From contig MU129177.1 in NCBI GenBank assembly GCA_014904985.1, positions 1-64,000 of the forward strand: a stretch of DNA of 64,000 bases. Reading direction: 5' to 3'. The notes under the pieces are model-generated. The model was not told the origin of the DNA. It ran no database searches and saw nothing but the letters and a program-made list of their open reading frames with translations. Source of the DNA: Hydnum rufescens UP504. Its lineage: Eukaryota > Basidiomycota > Agaricomycetes > Cantharellales > Hydnaceae. Numbering within the stretch: the first letter of the stretch is position 1; each line of letters starts with the position of its first letter. Below are positions 21,431 through 33,119 of this stretch, in pieces. The position numbers and the translations under genes were made by a program.

Positions 21431-23987
21431 CTAGGACGCTTCGAAGCGGGCACGAATACGAGCCCGAACGTCTTGGGCTAGATTCTTAAGCTCCTGTTTC
21501 CCAGAGAAGAGATAACCCCCGTGCCGGGTCGAAAGATTCTCTTGAATAGCAGCCGCGAAAAAGAAGCAATTTTCCTGAGGTTGCCGGGAGCGTCATGGTC
21601 AGTGAAAAGAACATCCGGAAAACGAACTGATACACACTGGCCATAACTTGTACTCCACAGATTCCTCGGCCACGATCGTAAGTAGCTTCTCAAGATCGAG
21701 TAGTGTGGGTGGTGATTCAAAGCGAATATCCGCCTCCACCATGCTGGGCTCTTCTTCATAAAGAATATCTTGCTCAGAGCCACATATTCTTGCCTGCATA
21801 ATCGCCAATGAGAAAACGACATAGGGCATTACAGTGTTGGCCAGGGTCTGGGAACTCACAGTGTCTTTAGCCGGGAACGTAGAAAAAAGCGAGCGAATCC
21901 CGGATTGTGCACGCTTAGCTGCGCGCTCCACACGTAACCAAAGGGTCATGCCCTCGGTCCGCGGACACGCATGACAAGGAATTCGTGTTTTACTCCATGG
22001 ATTTCTTTATGTCGGACTACAGACAAAATCTCCCCAGATGGAGTAGAGCTGAGATATTCACAGAGTTGCGCAATAGACATTGTCAAAGCGCCGGCTGATG
22101 AAGGAGCACTCTTGAACAGGTTTTTAGAGCTTGGCAAATGATCGCTTAACGGATTACTAGAAAAGGGACTCTAGATATCACGCTAATATAAGGGAACCAT
22201 CCTCGCACTTTTAACAGTGAGGCATGGACTCACCCTCAGAGCCGGCCCGCTAGGACTGGACGTAGGTTTCACAACTGGACCGGCAGTCTCCATATGCACC
22301 ACTCTCGGAGGAGATGACCTCCTTCGCTGTGACCTAGGCACTACAGCAGGAGGCTGTACTGATTCGAGTGCTGGCTGGGGGGCGGGATTTCGTGGCTTGT
22401 GCTTAACGGGTGCTTGGGCCTTGGACCGTGCCCTTTCTGCTGATGCGACGGATGCATTTGATGATTGTCTTGGCCTTGAACTTGACCTTGACGATGATCT
22501 TTGTATTATAATTTGAGGTGATTTTGGCCGAGACGCCTTTACTACGGCCGGAGGGGGGGTGGTCGCCCTTTTTCTCTGCTGTCCACCTAGAGCTGGAAGT
22601 ATCGACCTCCCTCGCATGTTTCCACGGGGTAGTTTGGGGGGATCTTCCGCTGTCATAACGATCGCGCCAGGGACCGCATGGCCAAGAGGCCGTCGAATGG
22701 ATGCACGATGGAACACGCCTGTTTGTTTAGGGGGTGCCGCGGTTCCTCGCAAAGGACCTATGGTTCCCATCCCAAGGTGAACAGGAATCACTGGTTGGGG
22801 CATGAGGGGTCCAGCAACTTCAGGGGCATGAGTAAATCTCGACTGCGAAGGAACGAGTGGTCAGTTAGGACCGTCTTAACCATGGAAAACGATAGACATT
22901 ACCTCTATGCTCCGGTTCCAACCCAGGGTATCGAATGGTGGAGTCTCATAGACCGCCTTGAAATCATCAGGATCAACAAGAGGGAGAGAAGAAGGTTGTT
23001 CTGTAATTGCTTGTCGTAATTGGTCCAGTAGCTCGAAAACTTTCGTAAGCCGGGAATCGCGCTGTTGGCGGGTCAGATGAAGGGTACTGGAAAGAACCCG
23101 CGAGAGAATATCGTGGATCAAATGGATCATGTGGTTCTCAACTAATTTATCGACTTTAAATGTCGATGAGGGACTGCAGGAAGCATAGAGGTAGCGAATT
23201 TGGTCCCGCAGCGTCTGTCCGAGAGCCTGGAGCTCAGCTATGTGAGGAGAAGTGACTTAAATTCTATGAAAAGGGACGTCGAGGCTCTGGAACTAACCAG
23301 ATGTGGGAGGCGGAGGTGCGAAGGCATCAATTGCATGCAGTAGTGCATCGCAGTGCAGCTTTAGCTTGGTCCACCATGTCTCACTATCGCTGTGAACACC
23401 TCGATTGGCGCTCAGTCCGAGAATTGACGAAATGCAAGATTTCAGACAAATCGCAACGGATATTTCGTATGTAGAGAGATGGTCCCATATCCTATGGACC
23501 TGATCCTGAATTTGGGTTTGTTCCGAGATGAGGGCTTTCGACTCGTAAGACTGTTCCTCAATCTCGTATTGCCGTCGCGTGGTGTCGAGCTTCAGTGCTT
23601 CCCGATTCAGAGGTGCCAACTTGACACTCCAGAACTACGAAGCACATCTTTATCAGATAGGAATTCCCAAGCAACCGGGAAGAAATGCAAGGGACCAACC
23701 TTATTGATCGCATAGCACTCTGGATGCCAGCATTCACCTTCGCTCCGGGTGACGGAGTGCGCAAGGACTGCGGTGGTACAGCCGGTGCATTTTGGTGCAA
23801 AGCGCGTGGAGTAATGGAAACGACAGTAAACCAGTTTATCACACCAATAGTTTGTCTCATGAGGGTGGAGAATCGTAGCACAAACTGTGCACCTGAAATG
23901 ATCCGAATGATAATTCTGACCATGGGCGGCAACGTAGGGCCCCTTCAATGATCCGCCGCAAGTAAAACACGTCATTTCTGGAGCCAT
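21431..23987 (-). CDS. LIM-domain protein A1, Lrg1-like N-terminus with Pro/Ser-rich middle and conserved C-terminal domain
   Basis: Exon 1 (23987-23700) encodes a LIM finger with C7, C10, H27, H30, C33, C36, C55 and H58, then half of a second (C67, C70, H88, C91) in ECWHPECYAINK. A 65-nt intron (23699-23635) joins INK to FWSVKLAPLNREALKL, and then TRRQYEIEEQSYE and IWDHLSTYEISVAICLKS. This layout is that of the LIM part of fungal Lrg1-type Rho-GAPs, but no GAP domain follows. A middle exon (22803-22190) is Ser/Arg/Pro-rich. The last exons (22137-21431) hold a domain with KHEFLVMRVRGPR, LRVERAAKR and FFAAAIQENLS that I cannot name. The stop is at 21431. A function in Rho or cytoskeletal signalling is only inferred. 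All junctions look spliceable. Confidence 0.7.
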
Positions 23988-24347
23988 TTGTGTCAGGCTG
24001 AGGTGAAGGGGGCTATGGCTGAATGGCTGAAGATTAAGCGCTGGTTGTGACTCATGAGGAAGATAAGGGACTTCCGGAAGTTTCCGAAAGCCGAGTTTAG
24101 GCGCCTAGGGCTTTTCGCTTAACAGTATCAGTTCCAATCTTGAAACGCTTCCTGGGCTTTCTTTCGAATTCAAGCTCTTACAAAGGAATGCGTGGGGGAA
24201 GGGTGGATTTCGCCCCCATCGGTACTTAGGAACAACTTTCGTTACTGGAAACAAGGTCGAATACGTGCCACTGGTTCGCCACCCTGCATCCCTAGCACTC
24301 TATTGTGCAACCTTATATCGCACATGAGAAACCAGGGGTACTAGATA
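23988..24347. other. LIM A1 upstream region
   Basis: 5' flank of LIM A1, matched by 28902-29217 upstream of LIM A2. No coding signal was seen. It ends at the insertion point of the TIR element. Confidence 0.5.
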
Positions 24348-25177
24348 AGGTAGTGGTATTACATACTCATCGACCCTCCGGCTATCTCCGGAGTCACGTG
24401 CATGCGCAAAATATTCGTCGCCCAACTTGTTCACTGCTGGGGAAGAGTCCCAGACATGCCCAGACCTCAAGTGTATTACATACATAAAAAGGTTATTTAC
24501 AGAATATATTTTCTAACTTATTACCTTATCATGCTCTTGCTCAATGTCAAGTGCCATTGAAGGGGGAGGGCAATGATGTCCATGGTACTTTTTCATTGCC
24601 CATGCTGCCTCTGAATAGCCATCCATGAACCACATGGATCTATTTGAGAATCTAGGGTAAGCAGGTCAGTGGCCCACCATCAAATGGTAACAATCAGTGA
24701 CTTACCATCACATGTTCAAAAGTGGAATGCAGTGAGCACTTTTTTTTTCCAATATGTTGAAGTCAGATGAGACCTTGAAAAATTTCCCTAAATTTTCAAT
24801 TGAAGCCTGCATCTTCCTTTTCAATCTTGGCATGATGAGAACTGATGAAGGTGTGTTGAGGGCTCCCAAGGTAGTTCCGGAAATTGCCGAAATCCATGGC
24901 AAACTCCGATTTCCTTTTTTGGAACGCAAAAAAACCACCCGATAAAATTTTATTCATCCCCAAATAAAAAACTAAGCACTTTTCATTAGCACACTTTTTT
25001 AACTACTAAAGCTCATTAACCAACACAAATTTTCAAAATCTGTTTCCTAGCAATGCTTCCTATGCATATTTTCAGCCTATTCTAGGAGCCCAAATTCCCC
25101 CCAAAGGTTTGTGTTGGGAGCTTAAGACGTTGCATGTCGGAAGCAAAACAGTCGATGAGTATGTAATACCACTACCT
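24348..25177. mobile_element. 830-bp non-autonomous TIR transposon
   Basis: The first 27 bases (starting AGGTAGTGGTATTACATA) and the last 27 are perfect inverted copies. TA lies on each side (24346-24347 and 25178-25179). The corresponding place in duplication unit 2 (near 29216) lacks all 830 bp, giving a natural empty site. The interior is AT-rich and has no transposase-like frame, so mobilisation would need a partner encoded elsewhere. The TA target suggests the Tc1/mariner superfamily, but the ends do not resemble the MITE at 9367. Confidence 0.9.
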
Positions 25178-25367
25178 TAACACAAAAGATACAGGAAGCC
25201 GTGCTCGATCTGATCGGATACACTCACCTGTCTTGATGCCCCTTCAAACAAATGAATCGTACAAGTAAGTATACAACAACATCAATAACAGAAAAAAACA
25301 CAATTAGCAAGCACGATAAGAACGATTACTATTGCAGAGGTGCGACATTGTGGAAACCACAGCCCAG

Positions 25368-25666
25368 CTAATAGAGTTCTTCCACTTTGGTACGAATGCG
25401 ATTTCTAACCGCTCGAGCGAGGTTTTTATGCCCTAGTTTTCCAGAGATAAGACGACCGTTATGCCGTGCGGATAGAATCTCCTGAATAACAGAGGCAAAG
25501 AAGAAACAATTTTCCTGGGGAAAAAAAAAAGAACACCGGTAAAAAAACCAATCGGGTGAAGGTGAAGGAACATAGTGGAGGTTTGGACGAACCGGCCACA
25601 AGGTATAGTGCACTGATTCTTCAGTTACAATGTTAAGTAGCTTATCGAGATGGAGGAGAGTAGGCG
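25368..25666 (-). pseudogene. LIM-B C-terminal fragment
   Basis: Nearly identical to the C-terminal exon of LIM B (29402-29706): it has ENCFFFASVIQEILSARHNG and ends at the same stop after VEELY. Upstream coding sequence is absent because the block ends at the duplication junction. A frame disturbance in the A-rich run at 25519-25529 also differs from LIM B. Not expected to encode a protein. Confidence 0.85.
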
Positions 25667-25913
25667 TTCTCGCGCGCCTGGGATGTCTTCTCGCTTCGGA
25701 CGGAACCGCGGTTCATCATCCCTGGAATTAGACCCATCCATGTTCACCACTCAACGGGATCCAACTGAATTTGGTCCTCCCCCTTCCAAACGTCCGAGAA
25801 GAGGCGTCGATAGCCCATCGGAGGTGGCAGGCGTCAGGGTTCGGCATGGAAAGGCCATTGGTGCTGTCGCAATCGGTCCTATTCGGTCGCGCAGGCTGTA
25901 CTCCCGAATATGA
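25667..25913 (+). pseudogene. RING gene 2 3'-end fragment
   Basis: Duplicates the last 80 or so codons of RING gene 2 (21211 end), including DPSMFTTQRDPTEFGPPPSK and the terminal RSRRLYSRI, with a few substitutions. RING and coiled coil are missing. The open frame runs on upstream into antisense LIM-B sequence only by chance. Confidence 0.85.
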
Positions 25914-26150
25914 GGCACCTGCGCTTCACACAAACGTAGAATACAATCAGGCTACAAAGATTAATACAACAAATACAGGAGGTAATTCTGTAAGGAACGG
26001 GCCTGGTCCATATTACGCCTGTAGTCCTGACCGAACAATGAGACTTAGTAAGATTACACAGCTGAAGTGGTTCACAACAAGAACCAAGAGATTCCAAGTA
26101 CAAAAGATATCAACGAAACGGGAACAACCTGCGGAAGCTCGGACGCCGTA

Positions 26151-28817
26151 CTAGGACGCTTCGAAGCGGGCACGAATACGAGCCCGAACGTCTTGCGCTA
26201 GATTCTTAAGCACCTGTTTCCCAGAGAAGAGATATCCTCCGTGCCGTGCCGAAAGATTCTCTTGGATAGCAGCCGCGAAAAAGAAGCAATTGTCCTGAGG
26301 ATGCCGGGAGCGTCGTGGTCAGTAAAAGGAACATCCAGAAAACGAACTGATACACACTGCCCATAACTTGTAATCCACAGATTCCTCGGTCACGATCGTA
26401 AGTAGCTTCTCAAGATCGAGTAGTGTGGGTGGCGATTCAAAGCGAATATCCGCCTCCACCATGCTGGGCTCCTCTTCACGAAGAATCTCTTGCTCAGAGC
26501 CACTTATTCTTGCCTGCATAATCGCCAATGAGAAAACGACAAGGGAAGTATAGAGCATTACAGTGTAGGTCAGGATGAGGGAACTCACAGTGTCTTTAGC
26601 CCCGAACGTAGAAAGAAGCGAGCGAATCCCGGATTGTGCACGCTTAGCTGCGCGCTCCACACGTAACCAAAGGTTCATGTCCCTCGGTCCGCGGATACGC
26701 ATGACAAGGAATTCGTGTTTTACTCCATGGATTTCTTTATGTCGGACTAGAGATAGAATCTCGCCAGATGGAGTAGAGCTGAGGTATTGACGGAGTTGCG
26801 CAATAGACATTGTCAAAGCGCCTACTGATGAAGGTGCACTCCTGAACAAGTCCCTGGAGCTTGGCAAATTATCGCTTAACTGACTGATAGATAAGGGACT
26901 CTAGATGTCGCACTAATGTAAAGGAACCGTCCTCATATTTAACACCGAGGCATGGACTCACCCCCAGAGCCGGTGTACTAGGATTGGACGTAGGTTTCAC
27001 AACCGGATGGGCAGTCTCCATATGCACCATCCTCGGACGGGATGATCTCCTTGGCCGTGACCTAGGCACCACAGTTGGAGGCTGTACTGATCCGGGTAAA
27101 GGCTGAGGCGCAGGATTTCGCGATTTGCGCTTAACGGCATTAAGTGGTGTCTCTGGCCTTGGTGCTCTTCCTGTCCTTCGTGGTACTGATCTGGATCTTG
27201 ATTTGCGTACGGGTGCTTGGGCCTTGGACGGTGCCCGCTCTGCTGATGCGACGGATGCATTTGATGATTGTCTTGGCCTTGACCTTGCCCTTGACGATGA
27301 TCTTTGTGTTACAATTTGAGGTGATTTTGGCCGAGATCCCTTTACTACTGCCGGAGGGGGGGTGGTCGCCCTTCGTTTCTGCTTCCTACCTAGAGGTATC
27401 GACTTCCCTCGCGTGTTTCCATTGCGTGGTTTGGGGGGATCTTTCTTAACTGGGAGCGCCGGAGGGAGATCTTCCACTGTCATAACGACTGCGCCCGGGG
27501 CTGCATGTGCAAGGGGCCTCCGAATGGATCCACGATGTACCACACCTGTTTGTCTAGGCGGCATCGCGGCGGTTCCTCGCAAAGGTCCTACGGCTCCTAT
27601 CCCGAGGTGAACGGGAATCACTGGTTGGGGCATGAGGGGTCCAGCGACTTCAGGTACGTGAGTACATCTCGACTGCGAACGAACGAGTGGTCAGCTAGGA
27701 CCGTCTTAACCATGGAAAACGAAAGAAATCGCCTCTATGCTCCAGTTCCAACCCAGGGTATCGAATGGTGGGGTCTTATGGACCGCCTTGAAATCATCAG
27801 GATCAACAAGAGGGAGAGAAGAAGGTTGCTCCGTAATTGCTTGTCGTAATTGGTCCAGTAGCTCGAAAACTTTTGTAAGCCGGGGATCGCGCTGTTGGCG
27901 GGTCAGACGAAGGGTACTGGAAAGAACCCGCGAGAGAATATCGTGGATCAAATGGATCATGTGGTTCTCAACTAATTTATCGACTTTAAATATCGATGAG
28001 GGACTGCAGGAAGCATAGAGGTAGTGAATTTGTTCTCGCAGCGCCTGTCCGAGAGTCTGGAGCTCAGCTATGTAAGGAGAGGTAACATAAATCCTATGAA
28101 AAGGGACGTCGAGCCTCTGGAACTAACCAGATGTGGGAGGCGGAGGTGCGAAGGCATGGATGGCATGCAATAGTGCATCGCAGTGCAGCTTTAGCTTGGT
28201 CCACCATGTCTCACTATCGGTGTGGACACCTCGATCGGCGCTCAGTCCGAGAATTGACGAAATGCAAGACTTCAGGCAAATCGCAAGGGAGATTTCGTAC
28301 GTAGAGAGATGGTCCCAAATCCTATGGGCCTGATCCTGAACTTGGGCTTGTTCCGAAATGAGTGCTTTGGAATCGTAAGATTGCTCTTCGATCTCGTATT
28401 GCCGTCGCGTGGTGTCGAGCTTCAGCGCTTCGCGATTCGGAGGAGCCAATTTGACACCCCAGAACTACGAAACACTTCTTTATCGGACAAGAATTCCCAA
28501 ATGACCGGGAAAAAATGCAAGGGACCAACCTTATTGATCGCGTAGCACTCTGGATGCCAGCCCTGGCCTTCGGCTCCGGGGATGGAGTGCGCAAGGACTG
28601 CGGTGGTACATCCAGGGCATTTTGGCGCAAAGCGCGTCGAATAATGGAAGCGACAGTAGACCAGTTCCTCACACCAGTAGTTTGTCTCCTGAGGGTCGAG
28701 AGCCGTAGCACAAGCTGTGCACCTGAAATGATCAAAGTGATAATTCTGACCATGGGCGGCAACGTAGGGTCCTCTCAAGGATCCGCCGCAAGTAGAGCAC
28801 GTCACCTCCGAAACCAT
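26151..28817 (-). CDS. LIM-domain protein A2, duplicate of A1
   Basis: Same exon plan as A1. The start is Met at 28817 (MVSEVTCSTCGGSLRG), chosen because it aligns with A1; the longer reading to 28901 adds residues with no counterpart. The LIM ligands are all kept (CSTC, YHFDHFRCTAC, YCRFHY, KCPGC, GWHPEC). The coiled IWDHLSTYEISLAICLKS region lies near 28300, the leucine-rich helix region (MIHLIHDILSRVLSS) at 27960, a longer Ser/Arg/Pro-rich exon at 27633-26950 (with KSRSRSVPRRTGRAP absent from A1), and the C-terminal domain (KHEFLVMRIRGPR) at 26867-26151. Apparently intact, and younger than the A/B split. Confidence 0.7.
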
Positions 28818-29401
28818 TCGGGGCAGAGTGAGGTGAAGGGGGGTGTGAGTGAATTCCTGAAGCCTGAAGATTAAGCGCTTGTGAATTCTTTTGTGACTCA
28901 AGATCTAGTTAAGTGACTTCCGGAAGCTTCCAAAAGCCGAGTTTAGGCGCCCGGGTCTTTTCCCTCAACAGTATAAGTTCCAATCGCCTTGAAAGGCTTC
29001 CTGGGCTTTCTTTCGAATCCAAGCTCTTCGAAAGGAAAGGGTAAGGAAAGATGGGTTTCGTACCCATTCCCGCCTCAGGAACAACTTTCGTTATTGGAAA
29101 GAAGGTTCCATTTCAGCCACCACCCTGCACCCCCAGTACCACCACACGTGAATGAAGATATTCAATTGCTTTATTGTGCAACCTCATATCGCACATGAGA
29201 AACCAGGGGTACTAGATGACACCACAGTGCGGGAAGCCGTGCTCGATCTGATCGGATACACTCACCTGTCTGGATGCCCCTTCAAACGAATGAATCGTAC
29301 AAGTATACAACAACATCAATAACAGAAAAAAACACAATTAGCAAGCACGATAAGAACGATTGCTACTGCAGAGGCGCGACATTGTGGAAATCGCAGCCCA
29401 G

Positions 29402-32200
29402 CTAATAGAGTTCTTCTACTTTGGTACGAATGCGATTTCTAACCGCTCGAGCGAGGTTTTTATGCCCTAGTTTTCCAGAGATAAGACGACCGTTATGTCG
29501 TGCGGATAGAATCTCCTGAATAACAGAGGCAAAGAAGAAACAATTTTCCTGGGAAAAAAAAAAAGAAGCCAGATCAACACCGGTAAAAAGACCGATGGGG
29601 TGAAGGTGAAGGGGCATCGTGGAGGTTTGGACGAACCGGCCACAAGGTATAGTGCACTGATTCTTCAGTTACAATGTTAAGTAGCTTATCGAGATGGAGG
29701 AGAGTAGGCGGTGAATCGAAGTGAACCTCCGCTTCCACCGTACTTCGTTCCTCTTCGTTCAGGATGTCTTCTTCAGTGCCACAGATTCTTGCCTAAATGA
29801 TTTTGAGGTAGGAGGGAATGAAAAATCCAAGTTGTAACGACTCAGCACATATCAGATTCATGAAAATGAAACTTACTGTGTCCCTGGCTGGAAACTTGGA
29901 GACTAATGCACCTAACCCGGGCTGTGTACGATTTGCCGCGCGTTCCATACGAATCCATATGATACGGCCGCGAGGCTCTTGGGCACGCATGACGAGGAAT
30001 TCGTGCTTCACACCGCGTACGTCTTTGCGCCGCATGAGGGAGAGAATATGTCCCCGAGGTGTAGAACGGAGATATCGAGAGAGGTCTTGTATGGCCATCG
30101 TTAAAGAAGCCGATGAAGAAGGAACACTCCTGAAGAGGTTTCTGGAACTTGGATCCAAATGATCCATATCAGGATTGTTCTACGAAGCGGAAATTGACAC
30201 CAGGATCGCATTGAACTCTCAACCCGACAGAGTAAATCAAGTCCTGACGACTCACCGATTGAGATGAAGAAGGGAAGTGCAACGAATAGGGTGATTTGGG
30301 TGACCGTGGGGGAGACCTTGGCCCTTGTCTCCGAACTCCAAATAGAGGCGACCTCGACCTTGACTTGTGTCTGTGGGCTCGCGGAGAGTTTGACCTAGGC
30401 GCCCGTGTCGTACCCTGCGCCTGATTCCTTGCTTTCGCCAGAATCCTTTTCGAGTCGGTGTTATCGACCTAGATTGAGAGTGTTGCCTGGCGGCCCGAGG
30501 TGACCTCGTCCTTGGAGTGGGTAACATAGCTGCAATAAACGGTGTTCTTGATCTCCCTCGCGCCTCCTTTCCACGTGGAGTTGGAGATCTGGACCTGGAC
30601 CTCGGCCTTCGGATTGCAGCTCGAGGTGATCTTGATCTCGACCTTCGTTTTGCAGCTCGAGGTGATTTTGACCTCGACCTTCGTTTTGCAGCTCGAGGTG
30701 ATCTTGATCTCGACCTTCGTTTTGCACCTCGAGGTGATCTTGACCTCGACCTTCGTCTTGTGGCTCGAGGTGTTCGTGATCTCGGAGTCGCCAAAGTCAG
30801 AGCCGCAGGGGGTGTCTTTGGCCTCTTCTGCAGTACTCTTCGAGCAGGAGACTGAGGCCTTCGTCGTTGTGGCACTTGAGGTGGTGGTGACCTCAGTCTC
30901 CGCCTTGCACTCGGAGATGGTGTTTCCGATCTTCGTGTTACAGGTGTGTACATTGGTATCACGACATCTTGCGGCTGTGCCTTCGAATCCTTGTTTTTCA
31001 CTTCAGGTGGTGCCAAAGTTGCTGTTTCAGACATCACGATAGGATGCTGGCGCCAGCGACTAAGTATGAGGGTGATCAGTACAGTCCTCTGGAGGATGAA
31101 GAGCCCTGACTATCTAACCCCCAAAGACAGTTTTCCGAAGTAAAATATCAAACGGTGATGTCTCATATACAATCTTCAAATCTTCTAGTCCAGCAAGACG
31201 CAGCACAGGTGTTCCTTCGGTAGCTCGCACTTCGCAGTTGGTAGAGGACGTACTCGTGTGTACCGGACTGTTCCTGCTCGCGACTTAGATAAAAGGCGCC
31301 AGCGACGGCTCGACGAGTCATCCCATGAACGAGATGAACAATCTCTTCTAATTGATCGGACGAAAATGACCTCGATGAACCACGGTGACAAACTTCGGCG
31401 AGGTACCACAGTCTTTCCCCTAACATACGTCCATCAACCCTTCGGAGCATCAACTGGATGAGATAATAGATCGTGAGTCGTAATCAATAATAATAACGGG
31501 AGGGAGACTGACCATCGGCATCATGCAAACGGGGTTCAAGAACCTCCAGAACCTCTAGGATGGCTGCAGAATGTTGCTTTAATTTGGCCAACCATGCCTC
31601 CTTTTCGCCAGAGCGGGTATCATGACCAATCATCCAAGTGCAGGTATTCAGGCACGTCATCATGGAGAGTGTAAACACACAAAGACATTCCCAAGTGTGA
31701 TGGACCTGTGCTTCCACTTCGATTTGTTCCGCCACGAGCGATTGCGAGTTGTAATAACTCTCCTCTACGGCATAGACACCAGGGGTATGGCTGATTTTAT
31801 TTGGCGACCAGGAGGTGCCAACTTGATGCTCCACAACTGGGAATGATACACCCGTCAGAACCAAAGCCTGAAGCGACCGGAAGTGTGACCAGCTCACCAC
31901 ATTGAGCAGATAGCACTCGAAGTGCCAGCACTCGTCCTCACCTCCGAAAGCGATGTGCTGCGAGAACACAGCAGTAGTACATCCAGCACACTTGGGAGCG
32001 AAACGTGTCGAATAATGAAAGCGGCAGTAGAGGAGATTGTCATGCCAAAAGATAGCATCTTGGGGATTGAAAGGCAATGGGCACTCCCGACATTTGAAAT
32101 GATGGGGGTGATAATTTTGACCTCCCCTGGAGACATGGGCGTCCTCCAAGGGTCGTCGACAGCTGAAGCATGTCAGGTCCATCGCAGCAGGGGATGGCAA
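29402..32200 (-). CDS. LIM-domain protein B with SR-type repeats
   Basis: Third, more diverged LIM gene. It starts MPSPAAMDLTCFSCRRPLED, and the LIM ligands CFSC, YHPHHFKCREC, YCRFHY, KCAGC and CWHFEC are visible, with an intron after the second half-finger as in A1. The middle exon (31037-30252) is extremely Arg/Ser-rich, with 12-residue repeats like RRSRSRSPRAAK. The C-terminal domain (29402-30167) has KHEFLVMRAQEPRG and FFFASVIQEILS and ends at 29402. The SR repeats resemble those of splicing factors and SR-kinase substrates, but they arise from a 36-bp tandem repeat and may be neutral. A frame change in an A-run near 29555 needs checking. Confidence 0.65.
30613..30785. repeat. 36-bp coding tandem repeat (SR repeats of LIM B)
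   Basis: About five units of 36 bp built on GCTCGAGGTGATCTTGATC followed by TCGACCTTCGTTTTGCA. On the coding (minus) strand each unit is 12 residues (SRSRSPRAAKRR-like). The unit length is a multiple of three, so copy-number change keeps the frame. Confidence 0.85.
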
Positions 32201-33000
32201 GCTTCGTGAGAAGCAGTGCCGTGCTTCATAAAATACGTGATACTGAGCGTAAATGAATCAACTAAATAAGCGGTCTGCATCACGCGACGGTTTACCCCTG
32301 ACCGCCCATGACAGCTTCCTCATTCTGCACAACTGGAGTAGAGCTCAAGCCCAACTGCAGGAGAGCCAATCCGTCTTCAAGAGGCCCGGAAACAATCACC
32401 CGGCAGTTAGTTGGTCTCCATCTTTAGCTTACATAAATTTATCAGGAAACGTGTCCCCACCCGCATTGGCTGCACCAAAGATCCAGGTAAGGAGACTAAG
32501 GGGAACACGGCGGTTTGGAGTGGTTCCTGGAACCGCGGGTGACCGGGGTACAAAGGAAAGCCAGTGGGGGACTTCTCTACTAATTATATAATTATAAGCG
32601 CCCAACCCAATGCTGCACACAGTTACACCTCAAAGTGCGCCTACTGCACCGAGCTAACCAGAGAAGGTTTCCCCATGTCCTCGATGACAGCCCGTAAATG
32701 AGGCAAGCCACATTAGGCGCTGCTTGGCCTATCATGATCCGCCCGATGCAATATCATCGGTAGCGTGAGTCACTGGGTGATTCATTGAATTCAAAAGAGA
32801 AGCAAACAGAGGTTATGCTAGGCAAGAGAAACGTGCTGGAAACGGAATTAGATCTCCTGTTTGGGGCGTGACGTGATCGTACTGTCACACGCCGCTCCCT
32901 TTGGGGTTCCTAAGCTTGGCTTTCGGGAAACCCGGGAATGGATTGAGGGGACAAGTATGCGCTTGGAGCCTGGAGATTTGCCCCTGAGACTTCTGCACCA
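32201..33000. other. Non-coding spacer upstream of LIM B
   Basis: Should hold the LIM B promoter on its left. No coding, RNA or repeat signal was recognised over about 800 bp. Confidence 0.4.
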
Positions 33001-33119
33001 CCGGCCTATGCATCACAAAAAAGAGTGTTCTAAGCCTAACAAGGATGATCCAATGGTACTGATGTTCTCATATATTCTAACTACCTTACTTTGGACAGGC
33101 TCTGAATGCAATTCTGACG

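Larger units (their letters stand above)
20961..25666. repeat. Segmental duplication, unit 1
   Basis: Runs from the end of RING gene 2 through LIM gene A1 and a spacer to a C-terminal fragment of a LIM-B type gene. It is repeated as 25663-29706. The units differ by a TIR element present only here (24348-25177) and by a longer Pro-rich segment in unit 2. The right end is a sharp junction between LIM-B antisense sequence and RING sequence. Confidence 0.85.
25663..29706. repeat. Segmental duplication, unit 2
   Basis: Colinear with 20961-25666: RING 3' fragment, convergent spacer, LIM A2, upstream spacer and the C-terminal exon of LIM B. After 29706 the sequence continues into the rest of LIM B, which unit 1 lacks. 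The overlap with unit 1 at 25663-25666 is shared microhomology. Confidence 0.85.

Noticed and set aside
22217..22516. Plus-strand open frames of about 100 codons opposite the LIM A1 and A2 Pro-rich exons (also 27125-27610)
   Set aside because: Composition is the complement of Ser/Arg/Pro coding; no motif, and the minus-strand gene structure explains the sequence.
24708..24938. Minus-strand frame inside the TIR element as a possible transposase
   Set aside because: Only 76 codons, with no catalytic motif and AT-driven composition.
30517..31042. Plus-strand frame rich in DLDLDLR
   Set aside because: It is the antisense of the Arg/Ser repeats of LIM B. The minus-strand reading has the flanking LIM exons and C-terminal domain.
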